Positions 30,971-44,399 are shown, counted from the stretch's first letter. The stretch: DNA of 64,000 nt from Mycobacterium sp. ITM-2016-00317 (GCF_002968295.1 NZ_CP134399.1:3906001-3970000), one strand, 5' to 3'. Notes: generated by a model not told the origin, from the letters alone. Made by a program: numbers and translations.

Positions 30971-32123
30971 AGCCCTAGCTCCCGCCCGATCAGCATCAAC
31001 TGGACTTCCGTTGTGCCCTCGCCGATTTCGAGGATCTTGCTGTCGCGGTAGTGCCGGGCGACGGGATATTCGTTCATGAACCCGTAGCCACCGAAGATCT
31101 GTGTGGCGTCGCGGGCGTTGTCCATCGCGGCCTCGCTGGAGACCAGCTTGGCCACCGCGGCGGCCTTCTTGAACGGCTTGCCCGCCAGCATCAGCGCCGC
31201 CGCGTCGTAGTAGGCCGCACGCGCGGCGTGCGCCCTGGCCTCCATCCGCGCGATCTTGAACGCGATCGCCTGGTTCGCGCCGATCGCCCGGCCGAAGGCC
31301 TGACGTTCCTTGGCGTACTTGACACTTTCGTCCACACATCCCTGCGCGGCGCCGACCGACAGCGCGGCGATCGCGATCCGTCCCTCGTCGAGGATCCGCA
31401 GGAAGTTGGCGTAGCCGCGGCCGCGCTCGCCGAGCAGGTTCTCGTGCGGCACACGTACGTCGTCGAAGCTCAGCGGATGGGTGTCCGAGGCGTTCCAGCC
31501 GACCTTGTTGTAGGCAGGCTCGGCGGTGAACCCCGGCGTCGGCACCGGCACCAGGATCGCCGAGATCTCCTTCTTCCCATCGGTTTCTCCGGTGACGGCG
31601 GTGACGGTGACCAGTTTGGTGATGTCGGTGCCGGAGTTGGTGATGAACTGCTTGGTGCCGTTGATGACCCAGGTTGACCCATCCGTCCGGGCCGTGGTCT
31701 TGGTCGCGCCGGCGTCACTGCCGCCGCCGGCTTCGGTCAAGCCGAACGCGCCCAAGGCTTTTCCGCTGGCCAGCAGCGGCAGCCACTCCTGCTTCTGGGA
31801 TTCGTTGCCGAAGCGGTAGACCGGCATCGCGCCCAGCGACACCCCGGCTTCGAGGGTGATCGCCACGCTCTGGTCGACCTTGCCGAGTTCTTCGAGCGCC
31901 AGGCACAGCGCGAAGTAGTCGCCGCCCATGCCGCCGTACTCCTCGGGGAACGGCAGCCCGAACAGGCCCATGTCGGCCATCCCGGACACCACTTCGTACG
32001 GGAACGAGTGCTCCTCGTCGTGCTTGGCCGCCACCGGCGCCACCACGCTCTGCGCGAAGTCCCGCACGGTCTTGGCCAACTGCGCGTAATGATCGGGAAG
32101 GGTCCCGGTGGCCAGGAAATCTG

Positions 32124-32127
<4 letters not shown>
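30967..32127 (-). CDS. fadE19: Acyl-CoA dehydrogenase FadE19 (isovaleryl-CoA type)
   Basis: A 386-residue flavoenzyme. FAD/CoA-binding segments are [14 protein letters not shown] and [16 protein letters not shown]. The C-terminal region has [21 protein letters not shown], cut here, and IGEGTTEVQ. Context beside an acyl-CoA carboxylase and a CitE-like lyase points to isovaleryl-CoA or a similar branched acyl-CoA. ATG at 32127 overlaps the accA1 stop (ATGA). Confidence 0.92.
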
Positions 32128-35716
<3,589 letters not shown>

Positions 35717-35721
35717 TTATA

Positions 35722-35737
35722 GTTAATGACGACTAAC
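35722..35737. promoter_or_regulatory. Operator 1 for the TetR repressor of the leucine cluster
   Basis: GTTAAT-GACG-ACTAAC, a dyad with one mismatch. It directly abuts the TATAAG -10 box of accD1. With the perfect copy at 35748-35763 the centres are 26 bases apart. Its location between divergent accD1 and the TetR gene marks it as the repressor site. Confidence 0.75.
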
Positions 35738-35747
35738 CGGGTGATAT

Positions 35748-35763
35748 GTTAATCACCATTAAC
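35748..35763. promoter_or_regulatory. Operator 2 for the TetR repressor of the leucine cluster
   Basis: GTTAAT-CACC-ATTAAC, a perfect 6-bp dyad with a four-base spacer, on the regulator side of the divergent promoter region. Probably used for autoregulation. Confidence 0.78.
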
Positions 35764-35795
35764 TGATGATGTCCAGCACCGGCGGGAGGTTCACC

Positions 35796-36413
35796 ATGAC
35801 GTCCACCGACGCGTCCTCTCCGCGCAGCCGCGCCAAGTCCGATCGGCGCAGTCAACTGGTCGCCGCCGCGGAGCGGCTGTTCGCCGAGCACGGCTATCTC
35901 GCGGTGCGGCTGGAGGACATCGGGGCGGCCGCCGGGGTCAGCGGGCCCGCGATCTATCGGCACTTCCCCAACAAGGAAGCGCTACTGGTGGAGCTGTTGG
36001 TCGGTATCAGCACGCGGTTGCTGGCCGGCGGCGCCCAGGTGGTCGCCGAAGCCGGCGACGCCGACACCGCGCTGGAGAACCTGGTCGAGTTCCACCTCGA
36101 CTTCGCGTTCGGCGAACCGGATCTCATCCGGATCCAGGACCGCGACCTGGGCAACCTACCCGCTGCGGCCAAGCGGCAGGTCAGGCGCAAGCAGCGCCAG
36201 TATGTGGAGATCTGGGTCGAGGTGCTGCGTCGACGCACCCCGCAACTGTCCGAGGCCGACGCCCGGTTGATGGCACACGCGGCGTTCGGTCTGCTGAACT
36301 CCACCCCGCACGGCGTGAAGCCCGGTCTGACGAGTTCGGCCGAGGCCGGCCCACGTACCGTCCTCAAAGCGATGACGATCGCGGCGCTGACCTCGGCCGA
36401 ACTACGGTCTTAG
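35796..36413 (+). CDS. bkaR: TetR-family repressor BkaR (Rv2506-like)
   Basis: A 205-residue TetR regulator. HTH region at about residues 20-65: AAERLFAEHGYLAVRLEDIG, then GVSGPAIYRHFPNKEALL. GGAGG lies seven bases before the ATG at 35796, so the upstream ATGs at 35766 are not used. It is divergent from accD1 over two palindromes. The M. tuberculosis and M. smegmatis orthologues repress the branched-chain keto-acid cluster. Inducer not known from sequence; a pathway acyl-CoA is likely. Confidence 0.9.
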   Translation: MTSTDASSPRSRAKSDRRSQLVAAAERLFAEHGYLAVRLEDIGAAAGVSGPAIYRHFPNKEALLVELLVGISTRLLAGGAQVVAEAGDADTALENLVEFHLDFAFGEPDLIRIQDRDLGNLPAAAKRQVRRKQRQYVEIWVEVLRRRTPQLSEADARLMAHAAFGLLNSTPHGVKPGLTSSAEAGPRTVLKAMTIAALTSAELRS

Positions 36414-36434
36414 GGTGAAACCCCCCGCAGAGGG

Positions 36435-36590
36435 CTAATACCAGACTTTTCTGCCACCGACGGGCCGGCCTACGGAGCCCAGCACCCAGAACACGGCACC
36501 GATCACGAGCAGAACCACACCGATGTAGGTGAGGATCGAGATACCGAAAATAAGACCCAGGATCAGCAGAATCGCGCCCAGGACGATCAT
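36435..36590 (-). CDS. Small membrane protein, DUF6131-like
   Basis: A 51-residue protein from ATG at 36588-36590 to TAG at 36435-36437. Two short hydrophobic helices cover residues 1-14 (MIVLGAILLILGLI) and 18-40 (TYIGVVLLVIGAVFWVLG). The tail is GRPVGGRKVWY. AGGAAGAG precedes the start. It matches the short DUF6131 membrane proteins common in mycobacteria. Function unknown. It lies downstream of another small membrane gene on the same strand. Confidence 0.8.
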   Translation of the reverse strand: MIVLGAILLILGLIFGISILTYIGVVLLVIGAVFWVLGSVGRPVGGRKVWY

Positions 36591-36641
36591 GGTCACTCTC
36601 TTCCTTTTGGTGGTGTTATTCAGTTGTCTGCGTCAGTGATG

Positions 36642-36845
36642 TCACTGACTGGGTTGCGGAACGTTGCAATCCGTCACCTTCGGATTCACGCCCGCGTAAT
36701 TCAACGGACCCGCCACTACCGTCAACGCGATACTTCCGGCTGTGGCGCAATTGGTTTCGCCACCGGTGAAGTAATCGCGCTGATAGGCGGCGAACACGCC
36801 GATCAACAACCAGACGAGCACAATGACGCCGAGAGCGCCTCGCAT
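36642..36845 (-). CDS. Small conserved membrane protein
   Basis: A 67-residue protein with one N-terminal helix (GALGVIVLVWLLIGVFAAY) and an outside part with two Cys (TNCATAG, TDCNVPQPSQ). It resembles small mycobacterial proteins usually found next to DUF6131. GGAGGAGG lies before the ATG at 36845. Probably exported domain with a disulfide; function unknown. Confidence 0.8.
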   Translation of the reverse strand: MRGALGVIVLVWLLIGVFAAYQRDYFTGGETNCATAGSIALTVVAGPLNYAGVNPKVTDCNVPQPSQ

Positions 36846-36931
36846 GCCGTGCCTCCTCCGTCTGCGCGACCTTGTGGCGCGCAGCAGAGTTTTACCCCGA
36901 AGAAAATTGCGGCAAACCTCGTGGTGTCAGG

Positions 36932-38794
36932 TCATCCGGCGAAAGCGTCGCACAGCCACTCGACCATTGCTTTTCGCAGCACGGCGCGGTTCTCGCGTTT
37001 GTCGATCTCGTGGCCGTCGTCGTCGAAGGTCAGCAATTGCACCGGCCGGCCCAGATCGCTCAGCGCGTCGTACATCTGCCGCGACTCCGCGGGCGGCACG
37101 TTGGTGTCGTTGAGCCCGTGCACGAGTAGCAGCGGCGCGGTCACCTTGTGCGCGCGCGGCAACGGCGACAGCCGGTCGAGCAGGTCCTGATCGCTGACCG
37201 GGTGGCCGTACTTGGGGTAGGCGGCCGCGGCGATCCACTGCTCGGTGCTGCGATACCAGGTGTTGAGGTCGCTCATGCCGCAGATGCTGATTCCCGCGGC
37301 GAACTCGTCGGGGTGGAACGCCAGCGCCGCCTGGGTCAGGTAGCCGCCGTAGGACCAGCCACAGCACGCCACCCGGCCCTCGGGTGCGTGGCCGTTGCCC
37401 ACGAGGAAGCGCGCGGCGTCGGCGACGTCGTCGATCGCGGCGAACCGGCGCTCCCGGTCGTCGGCGTGCATGAACGCCCGGCCGAAACCGCCGGACCCGC
37501 GCACGTTGGGGAGGAAGACACAGATCCCCTCGTCCAGCAGCGCCGGAAAGAACTCGTTGTAGCCGGGCCTGCCCTGTCCTTCGGGCCCGCCGTGCAGGAA
37601 GATCATCGCCCCGATCGTCTCCACGCCCTCGGGTGGCCGGAACAGCCACCCGCTGAACGCCAGGCCGTCGCGGGCGATGATCGTCTCCAGTGTGGGGTCG
37701 GCCGACACCGGACCGCTGCTGGGTTCGCGGTCCACCAGCTCCCACTCACCGGTGCGCGGGTCGACCAGTTCGACCGTCGGCGGATTCGACGGACCCTCGA
37801 CGGTCACCGCCAGCATGGACCCGCCTGCGCTGATGCTCAGTTCGCTGGCCACCATGCCCGGCAGCGGGATCGGTTCCTTGAGGGTCTGGTCGGCGTACTC
37901 CAGGATTTGTAATTCGCTGGCGCCGTGCACATTCCACAACATCGCCACGGTCGAGAGGTCGTCACTGACGGCAAACTCGTCGAGTTCGTAGCCCGGCCGC
38001 TCGGCCAGCACCTGGTAGGACACCCCGTCCGCGGTCACGGTTACCTCGAGCAGACGCGCGTGCTGGGCACCGTTCTCGCTGCGGATCAGCGCCCGCACAT
38101 ACCCTTCGGTGCTGTTGAGCCCGTACTCCTTGGCCGGATAGTAGAGCTCGGTGGTCTCGCCCTCCGGCCCGGAACGCAGCCGACGCGGGCTGTGGTCGTC
38201 GAGGATGACGCCGGTGTCGGTGGTCGAGCCCGGATCGTATGGCAGCAGCGCGGTCTCGGTGAGCCCGTGCAACATGATCAGGTCGCGGTAACCCCGAGGC
38301 CCCACGCGGACCAGGGACGCCCCGCACCAGGAGTCGACGAGCCGGCCGCCCGACCGCCGGTCGAGCACCGTGACCCCCGCCCCGGCCGGGTCGAGCAGAC
38401 ACGAGCTGCCCACCCCGTCCTCGCCCGTCAGTATCGCGGCCACCTGGGAACCGTCCCACCCGATCAGTTCCGCGGTGCCTTCCACCCCGGAGACCCAGCT
38501 GTCGATCCTGCGCGCGGCGCGGTCGTCGGGATCGGTTGTGACGACCCAGATCTGACTGCGGGTCCCGCCCTCGGGCGCGACCTGACACGCCAGCCAGTGG
38601 CCGTCGGCCGAGTGCATCACCCGGGTGACGGGGCCGACGACGGGCAGCTCGACATCGCGCGAGGAGCTCGCCCGCCACCCCTGCAGGAACCGCTGCACCG
38701 CCCTCGGGTATCCGCGGTCGTCGACGAGATGGGCGAACGCGGTGGCGTCAGGAGACATCGACGCGCCGTAGATCCGGCGTACCTGTTCTGCCAC
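36932..38794 (-). CDS. S9 family prolyl-oligopeptidase-like serine peptidase
   Basis: A 620-residue cytosolic peptidase. Residues about 30-370 form a beta-propeller-like region. The C-terminal alpha/beta-hydrolase domain has the nucleophile in GWSYGGY (near residue 478), the Asp in HGLNDTNVP (near 563) and the His in DDDGHEID (near 593). The HGGPEGQGRPGYNEF oxyanion region is intact. It would cleave short peptides or acylated amino acids. GTG start at 38794. The gene has no counterpart at this place in M. tuberculosis. Confidence 0.88.
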   Translation of the reverse strand: MAEQVRRIYGASMSPDATAFAHLVDDRGYPRAVQRFLQGWRASSSRDVELPVVGPVTRVMHSADGHWLACQVAPEGGTRSQIWVVTTDPDDRAARRIDSWVSGVEGTAELIGWDGSQVAAILTGEDGVGSSCLLDPAGAGVTVLDRRSGGRLVDSWCGASLVRVGPRGYRDLIMLHGLTETALLPYDPGSTTDTGVILDDHSPRRLRSGPEGETTELYYPAKEYGLNSTEGYVRALIRSENGAQHARLLEVTVTADGVSYQVLAERPGYELDEFAVSDDLSTVAMLWNVHGASELQILEYADQTLKEPIPLPGMVASELSISAGGSMLAVTVEGPSNPPTVELVDPRTGEWELVDREPSSGPVSADPTLETIIARDGLAFSGWLFRPPEGVETIGAMIFLHGGPEGQGRPGYNEFFPALLDEGICVFLPNVRGSGGFGRAFMHADDRERRFAAIDDVADAARFLVGNGHAPEGRVACCGWSYGGYLTQAALAFHPDEFAAGISICGMSDLNTWYRSTEQWIAAAAYPKYGHPVSDQDLLDRLSPLPRAHKVTAPLLLVHGLNDTNVPPAESRQMYDALSDLGRPVQLLTFDDDGHEIDKRENRAVLRKAMVEWLCDAFAG

Positions 38795-38893
38795 GGTTCC
38801 CGATTGTGCACGGTCGGCGGCGGCGATGTGGTGGGGGCCGGTGCCGGGACCCGCTGAGGGCTTGCACAGGTACCCTGCAGCAATGAGGTGGTC

Positions 38894-39679
38894 ATGACGG
38901 AGTCACCGTGGGACCGCGGACGTGAGGAGCGATCGGGGCGGGGCGGACGTGAGGAGCGCTACCCCAGTTACCCGGGCTACTCCGACCCCGCATACGCCAG
39001 CCAGGCGCCGTACGGCCAGCCTTACCAGCCGCCCTCGGCGCCGCAGCCCACCGAGCGCCTCCCGGCCTATTCGCCGTACGGATACGACCCGTACGCGACC
39101 GGGCAGTATCCGCCGCAGCCACCGCACAGCCCGGGTGGCGAGCCCCCGAAGGACCCGAAGCCGCCGCGGTGGCTGTGGGTCGTCGCGGGTGTGGCGGTGC
39201 TCCTGGTCATCGGGCTGGTGATCGCGCTGGTGATCGTCAAGAGCTCGGAGCAGCAGACGGTGGTGGCCCCGCTGCCTGCGGCCCCGGAGCCGTCGTTCAC
39301 CACCCAGACCCCCACCACGACGTCGCGGACGCCGACCACCCGGCCGAGCACGCCGGTGCTGCCCGCCCCGACGCGGCCGTCCACGTCACCCACCGAGCCG
39401 ACGGTGCCGGGTGCCACCGACGCCGTCGTCTACACCGTGGCGGGTACCGGACGGGCCATCAACATCACCTATGTCGACACCGGTGGGCTGCTGCAGACCG
39501 AGTTCAACGTGATGCTGCCGTGGAGCAAAGAGGTCGCGCTGCCCCAGCCGGCCGAGGAGTCGGCGAGCATCAGCATCATCAACGTCGGCCGGGAGGTGAC
39601 CTGCTCGATCACGGTCGACGGCGCGCAACTGGATCAGCGCACCGGCGCCGGCCTGACCATCTGCACTCCCCGGCGCTAA
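38894..39679 (+). CDS. Proline-rich membrane protein with MmpS-like C-domain (Rv2507-like)
   Basis: A 261-residue protein. Residues 1-95 are Pro/Tyr-rich and cytosolic. A single helix follows at about 97-120 (WLWVVAGVAVLLVIGLVIAL), then a Thr/Pro-rich linker. The outer beta domain (VYTVAGTGRAINITYVDTGG to TCSITVDG) is like MmpS proteins. Architecture and position match Rv2507. MmpS proteins help MmpL lipid exporters, but no mmpL is near, so a role is only suggested. ATG at 38894 is used; GTG at 38888 is possible. Confidence 0.85.
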   Translation: MTESPWDRGREERSGRGGREERYPSYPGYSDPAYASQAPYGQPYQPPSAPQPTERLPAYSPYGYDPYATGQYPPQPPHSPGGEPPKDPKPPRWLWVVAGVAVLLVIGLVIALVIVKSSEQQTVVAPLPAAPEPSFTTQTPTTTSRTPTTRPSTPVLPAPTRPSTSPTEPTVPGATDAVVYTVAGTGRAINITYVDTGGLLQTEFNVMLPWSKEVALPQPAEESASISIINVGREVTCSITVDGAQLDQRTGAGLTICTPRR

Positions 39680-41001
39680 CCGATCGGCGGCCGCCCCGGG
39701 GCGCGTACCGGTAGGAAGAGCAGCAGGCCGAGCACCAGCACCACGAGCAGACCGCCCATGCCCGCCCGTTGGCTGTCGAAGACGTCGATGAACACCGAGA
39801 ACAGCCACGGCGCCAGGAACGTCGCGGCACGCCCGGCCATCGTGTACAGCCCGAACGTCACGCCTTCCTTGCCGTACGCGCACAGCCGCAGCATCAACGT
39901 CCTGGCCGAGGACAGCGTCGGGCCGATGAACAGGCACAGCAGGAGGCCGCACGCCCAGAAGGCCGCCGCGCCCGACAGCGTCATCATCACCACGCCCACG
40001 GCGACCATCGAGGTCAGCGACGCCACGATGACGGGCTTGGAGCCCACCCGGTCGTCGACCCGGCCGCCGACCACCGCACCGAGGGCCGCCACCACGCAGG
40101 CAGCGACACCGAACAACAGCACGTCGGCCTGCGAGACCCCGTACACGGTCACCCCGAGCACCGCGCCGAAGGTGAAGATGCCGGTGAGCCCGTCGCGGAA
40201 CACCGCGCTCGCGCCGAGGTAGTAGACGAAGTTCCGGTCGCGTCGCCATTCGTCGCGCACCTCGGTCCACAGCCGGCGGTAGGCGCCGGCGAACCCCACC
40301 CGCTCCGCCGGGTCGTGCGCCGGGGCACGCGGCACCGAGATCAGCAGCGGCAGCGCGAACAGCGCGAACCACGCGGCGACCAGCAGCATGGCCGCCCGCA
40401 CGTTCTGTCCGTCGTCGGCGGGCAGGCCCAGCAGGCCGCGGGTGTCCCCGTCACCTGCGATGAATCCGAGGTACACCACCAGCAGGGCCAGCACGCTGCC
40501 GAAATACCCCAGCGCCAAACCGATTCCGGAGATCCGCCCGGTTGTCGCCGGGGTCGACAGCTCGCGCAGCATCGCGTTGTAGGGCACGGTCGCCAGCTCG
40601 CTGCAGGCCGCGGTGCACGCGAGCAGCACCAGACCGGGCCACAGGTACCGGTGGTCGTCGCGGATCAGGCTCATCGACGCGGTCAGCAGCACGACCAGCC
40701 CGGTCAGCAGCGCCAGCGCGCGGCGGCGCCGGGCAGGCGCGTTGACCCAGACCCCGGTCACCGGTGCGAGGAGCGCCACCACCAGGCCCGCCAGCGCCAG
40801 CGCACGGCCCAGCCAGCTCGCCGGACTGGTGTCGCCGGGCAGGTCGTCGCCGACCGTGGCCGTGAGGTACACGGTGAAGACGAACGTGATCACGATCGCA
40901 TTGATCGCCGTCGCCCCGAAATCCCACATCGCCCAGGCCAGCACCTGCCCGCGCGTCGCGGTACGGGCGGGTGGTCCGGTCGTGGGCGACACCTCGGTCA
41001 T
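39676..41001 (-). CDS. Major facilitator (UMF1/Atg22-type) transporter (Rv2508c-like)
   Basis: A 441-residue membrane protein with about 12 hydrophobic helices. It begins WAMWDFGATAINAIVITFVF and ends in a helix GLLVVLVLGLLLFLPV. The family pattern PYNAMLRELSTPATTGRISG and the GGRVDDRVGSKP loop fit the UMF1 group. Substrate unknown. The ATG at 41001 removes an upstream extension that overlaps cmrA. Its stop overlaps the Rv2507-like stop by four bases, and it is divergent from cmrA with 25 bases between. Confidence 0.86.
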   Translation of the reverse strand: MTEVSPTTGPPARTATRGQVLAWAMWDFGATAINAIVITFVFTVYLTATVGDDLPGDTSPASWLGRALALAGLVVALLAPVTGVWVNAPARRRRALALLTGLVVLLTASMSLIRDDHRYLWPGLVLLACTAACSELATVPYNAMLRELSTPATTGRISGIGLALGYFGSVLALLVVYLGFIAGDGDTRGLLGLPADDGQNVRAAMLLVAAWFALFALPLLISVPRAPAHDPAERVGFAGAYRRLWTEVRDEWRRDRNFVYYLGASAVFRDGLTGIFTFGAVLGVTVYGVSQADVLLFGVAACVVAALGAVVGGRVDDRVGSKPVIVASLTSMVAVGVVMMTLSGAAAFWACGLLLCLFIGPTLSSARTLMLRLCAYGKEGVTFGLYTMAGRAATFLAPWLFSVFIDVFDSQRAGMGGLLVVLVLGLLLFLPVRAPGRPPIG

Positions 41002-41026
41002 GGTGGCCCACGATATAGTCCGGCGC

Positions 41027-41833
41027 ATGCCCGTCCCCGCTCCCAGTGCGGATGCCCGTGCCGTCGTCACCGGTGCATCCCAGAACATCGGCGAGGCACT
41101 CGCCGAAGAGCTCGCCCACCGCGGCCACAACCTGATCGTCACCGCACGCCGCGAAGAGGTGCTGGAGTCGCTGGCCCAGCGTCTTCGCGACACCTACGAG
41201 GTGACCGTCGAGGTGCGTGCCGTCGACCTCGCCGATCCGCAGGCCCGCGCCGCGTTCTGCGAGGAGCTGGCCACCCGCGACATCTCCATACTGTGCGCCA
41301 ACGCAGGCACCGCGACGTTCGGTCCGGTGGCCTCGCTGGATCCAGCCGAAGAGCGGAAACAGGTGCAACTCAACGTGCTCGGGGTCCACGATCTCGTGCT
41401 GGCGGTGCTGCCCGGCATGGTGGAGCGCGGCGCAGGCGGGATCCTGATCTCGGGGTCGGCGGCAGGCAACTCCCCGATTCCGAACAACGCGACCTATGCC
41501 GCGACGAAGGCGTTCGTGAACACGTTCAGCGAGTCGCTGCGCGGCGAGGTGAAGGACGCGGGCGTGCACGTCACCGTGCTGGCGCCGGGGCCCGTGCGCA
41601 CCGAGCTGCCCGACCCGGACGAGCAGTCGCTGGTCGAGCGGCTGATCCCCGACTTCCTGTGGATCGACACCCACTACACCGCCAAGGTGTCGCTGGATGG
41701 GTTGGACCGCAACAAGATGCGCGTCGTGCCCGGCATCACGTCCAAGGCGATGTCGGCGGCCAGCGGGTACGCCCCGCGCGCGATCGTGGCCCCGATCGTC
41801 GGCGCGGTGTACAAGAAGCTCGGCGGCGACTGA
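41027..41833 (+). CDS. cmrA: Mycolate reductase CmrA, short-chain dehydrogenase (Rv2509-like)
   Basis: A 268-residue SDR, the exact length of Rv2509. The cofactor motif is VVTGASQNIGEALAEELA (TGxxxxxG), followed by NAG (CANAGTATFG), catalytic Ser in LISGSAAG and YAATK (YxxxK). Rv2509 and its corynebacterial homologue reduce the beta-keto group of newly condensed mycolates, the last chemical step of mycolic acid synthesis. A TATAGT box 11 bases upstream suggests a leaderless or very short-leader transcript. Confidence 0.93.
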   Translation: MPVPAPSADARAVVTGASQNIGEALAEELAHRGHNLIVTARREEVLESLAQRLRDTYEVTVEVRAVDLADPQARAAFCEELATRDISILCANAGTATFGPVASLDPAEERKQVQLNVLGVHDLVLAVLPGMVERGAGGILISGSAAGNSPIPNNATYAATKAFVNTFSESLRGEVKDAGVHVTVLAPGPVRTELPDPDEQSLVERLIPDFLWIDTHYTAKVSLDGLDRNKMRVVPGITSKAMSAASGYAPRAIVAPIVGAVYKKLGGD

Positions 41834-41838
41834 GCTTC

Positions 41839-41897
41839 CGTTCTGCGCAGAACGTGCATTCCACACGCGGAAATTCGCGAATTCGCCGCGTGGAATG
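41839..41897. terminator. Two stacked hairpins between cmrA and the HerA-like gene
   Basis: CGTTCTGCGCAGAACG (41839-41854) is a perfect 16-base palindrome six bases after the cmrA stop. The next element, 41857-41897, pairs CATTCCAC with GTGGAATG and GCGG with CCGC around a 12-base palindrome AATTCGCGAATT. They lie between two genes that end here, so a two-way terminator without a U-tract is likely. Confidence 0.6.
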
Positions 41898-41908
41898 TTC
41901 GGCGGGTG

Positions 41909-43516
41909 TCAGCGCCTGCGTCGGCGGCGGCCGGTGCCGAAGATACTGCGGGTGATCTCGCGGCCGATCACCGTGCCCGCTGACCGCATCGCGCTCTTGA
42001 ACGCCGGGTTGTCCATCATCTTGTCCAGGAAGCCCGGGCCGTCGGGGTCCACCGGCGCCGGCATCGGTGGCATCTCCCCCGTCGGCGGCACGTAGACCGG
42101 GGGCGGCGGCGCGGCGGGCGGCGCGGCCATCGGTGGCGGTGGCGGTGGCGGTGGCGGTGCCAGTTTCGCCGCGAGTCGCTCGTAGGCCGATTCCCGGTCG
42201 ATGGTCTGGCCGTACTCGGCCTGCAGCGCACTGCCTGCCGCCGCGGCGGCGATCGCGTCAGGTCCGATGGTGTCCATCAGCGAACGCGGCGCCCTCATCC
42301 GCGTCCACGCCACCGGGGTGGGCACGCCCTTCTCGGAGAGCACGGTGACCACCGCCTCGCCGATGCCCAGCGAGGTCAGCGCCGACTCCAGGTCGTACAC
42401 CGAGGTTTTCGGGTACGTCCGCACCGTCTTGGTCAGCGCCTTCTGGTCGTCGGGGGTGAACGCGCGCAGTGCGTGTTGGATCCGGGCGCCGAGCTGGCTG
42501 AGCACCTCTTTGGGGACGTCGGTGGGCAGTTGGGTGCAGAACAGCACCCCGACGCCTTTGGAGCGGATCAGCTTGACAGTCTGCTCCACCTGCGCCAGGA
42601 ACGCTTTCGACGCGTCGGTGAAGAGCAGGTGCGCCTCGTCGAAGACGAAGACGAGCTTGGGCCTGTCGACGTCACCGACTTCGGGCAGTGAGGTGAACAG
42701 GTCTGCCAGCACCCACATCAGGAACGTCGAGAACATCACCGGCCGCGCGGCCTGGCTGCCCAGCTCCAGCAGGGTGATCACCCCGCGGCCGGACGCGTCC
42801 ACCCGCATCAGGTCCTCGGGCTCGAGTTCGGGTTCGCCGAAGAACGTGTCCGCGCCTTCGGCCTCCAGATTGACCAGGGCCCGCAGGATCACCCCTGCGG
42901 TGGTGGTGGACACCGCGCCGAGAGCCTTCAGCTGCGGCTTGCCTTCGTCACCGGTCAGATACTGGATCACCGAACGCAGGTCTTTCAGGTCCAGCAGCGG
43001 CAGCCCCTGCTGGTCGGCCCAGTGGAAGATCAGACCCAGGGTGGACTCCTGAGTTCGGTTGAGACCCAGTACCTTCGACAGCAGGATCGGGCCGAAGCTG
43101 CTGACCGTGGCGCGCACGGGCACCCCGATGCCCGAGGTGCCCAGCGACAGGAACTCCACCGGATACGCGGTGGGGACCCACGCGTCGCCGGTGTCGGCCG
43201 CACGCCGGCGCACGTTGTCGTCGGGCTCGCCGGGTCTCGACAGCCCCGACAGGTCGCCCTTGACGTCAGCCATCACCACCGGCACACCGGCCGCCGACAA
43301 CTGCTCGGCGATCACCTGCAGTGACTTCGTCTTCCCGGTGCCGGTAGCGCCCGCGACCAGGCCGTGCCGGTTGAGGGTGGACAGCGGCACCCGCACCCGC
43401 GCCGAAGGGTCGCAGACCCCGTCGACCACGACGCAACCCAACTCCAGGGCCGCGCCGTCGACGGCATAACCTGCGGCGATCTGCTGCGGGGCGGTCGACG
43501 CCGACTCGCTGGTCAT
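41909..43516 (-). CDS. HerA-like/DUF853 P-loop ATPase (Rv2510c-like)
   Basis: A 535-residue ATPase. Walker A is GATGTGKTK near residue 60 and Walker [15 protein letters not shown]-terminal Pro-rich linker ([13 protein letters not shown]) leads to a basic tail (GTGRRRRRR). It belongs to the HerA/FtsK-like DUF853 group, predicted DNA translocases or helicases; no partner nuclease such as NurA is adjacent. TAATGT lies a few bases before the ATG at 43516, so the mRNA may be leaderless. Divergent from orn. Confidence 0.88.
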   Translation of the reverse strand: MTSESASTAPQQIAAGYAVDGAALELGCVVVDGVCDPSARVRVPLSTLNRHGLVAGATGTGKTKSLQVIAEQLSAAGVPVVMADVKGDLSGLSRPGEPDDNVRRRAADTGDAWVPTAYPVEFLSLGTSGIGVPVRATVSSFGPILLSKVLGLNRTQESTLGLIFHWADQQGLPLLDLKDLRSVIQYLTGDEGKPQLKALGAVSTTTAGVILRALVNLEAEGADTFFGEPELEPEDLMRVDASGRGVITLLELGSQAARPVMFSTFLMWVLADLFTSLPEVGDVDRPKLVFVFDEAHLLFTDASKAFLAQVEQTVKLIRSKGVGVLFCTQLPTDVPKEVLSQLGARIQHALRAFTPDDQKALTKTVRTYPKTSVYDLESALTSLGIGEAVVTVLSEKGVPTPVAWTRMRAPRSLMDTIGPDAIAAAAAGSALQAEYGQTIDRESAYERLAAKLAPPPPPPPPPMAAPPAAPPPPVYVPPTGEMPPMPAPVDPDGPGFLDKMMDNPAFKSAMRSAGTVIGREITRSIFGTGRRRRRR

Positions 43517-43598
43517 GAGTCGCACATTAGCCCTGTTCGGGCCGCGATTGGCCGGGTGTGGTCTGCCCGCCGTGGCGCCGGGGCTTACTGTGAGCGCT

Positions 43599-44234
43599 GT
43601 GCGTGACGAACTGGTATGGATCGACTGCGAGATGACCGGCCTGGACCTCAAGTCCGATCTCCTCATCGAAATCGCGGTCCTGGTGACCGACTCGGAACTG
43701 AACATCCTGGGCGACGGTCTCGACGTGGTCATCCACGCCGACGACGACGCGTTGTCCTCAATGGTCGACGTCGTCGCCCAGATGCACACCAAGTCCGGGC
43801 TCGTCGAGGAGGTGCGTGCCTCGACCGTCGACGTGGCCACCGCCGAGGACATGGTGCTGACCTACATCCGTGAGCACGTCAAGCAGGCCAAGACCGCACC
43901 GCTGGCGGGCAACTCGATCGCCACCGATCGGGGCTTCATCGCCCGCGACATGCCCAAGCTCGACGACTTCCTGCACTACCGGATGATCGACGTCAGCTCG
44001 ATCAAGGAGCTGTGCCGGCGCTGGTACCCGCGGATCTACTTCGGTCAGCCGGAGAAGGGCCTGGCCCACCGTGCGCTCGCCGACATCCACGAGTCCATCC
44101 GCGAGCTCAAGTACTACCGCCAGACGGCCTTCGTGGCGCCGCCCGGGCCGTCGACCAGCGACATTGCCGCCATCGCGGCCCAACTCGGACCGGATTCGCC
44201 CGGCGATTCGGTTCCAGAGGACAAGAGCAGCTAG
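43599..44234 (+). CDS. orn: Oligoribonuclease
   Basis: A 211-residue 3'-5' exonuclease of the DEDDh group. ExoI is [12 protein letters not shown], Exo[12 protein letters not shown] and Exo[14 protein letters not shown], with YYRQTAF after. It degrades two- to five-base RNAs and pGpG to nucleotides. The GTG at 43599 gives VRDELVW, which lines up with other Orn starts; GTG at 43590 is an alternative. Followed at once by tRNA-His, as in M. tuberculosis. Confidence 0.95.
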   Translation: MRDELVWIDCEMTGLDLKSDLLIEIAVLVTDSELNILGDGLDVVIHADDDALSSMVDVVAQMHTKSGLVEEVRASTVDVATAEDMVLTYIREHVKQAKTAPLAGNSIATDRGFIARDMPKLDDFLHYRMIDVSSIKELCRRWYPRIYFGQPEKGLAHRALADIHESIRELKYYRQTAFVAPPGPSTSDIAAIAAQLGPDSPGDSVPEDKSS

Positions 44235-44264
44235 TATGACCAAGCCGCTTTCCGAGCGGCGATG

Positions 44265-44340
44265 GTGGCTGTAGTTCAGTTGGTAGAGCACCAGGTTGTG
44301 ATCCTGGCTGTCGCGGGTTCGAGTCCCGTCAGCCACCCCA
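44265..44340 (+). tRNA. tRNA-His (anticodon GTG)
   Basis: Acceptor GTGGCTG pairs with CAGCCAC; an extra G at 44264 can pair with C73 as in His tRNAs. Anticodon loop TTGTGAT (GTG), T arm GCGGG TTCGAGT CCCGT. CCA is encoded at 44338-44340. A TAGTAT box (44232-44237) and a 6-bp hairpin GCCGCT-TTCCG-AGCGGC (44244-44260) lie in the leader. Confidence 0.95.
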
Positions 44341-44346
44341 ACGGAG

Positions 44347-44386
44347 GGAGCGCCGTCTACTTCGGTAGGCGGCGCTCCTTTCTTTT
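44347..44386 (+). terminator. Rho-independent terminator after tRNA-His
   Basis: A 14-bp stem GGAGCGCCGTCTAC/GTAGGCGGCGCTCC, with one G-T pair, closes on a TTCG tetraloop and is followed by TTTCTTTT. This is a textbook intrinsic terminator, rare in mycobacteria. Confidence 0.92.
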
Positions 44387-44399
44387 GTCGGTCGCCCGA

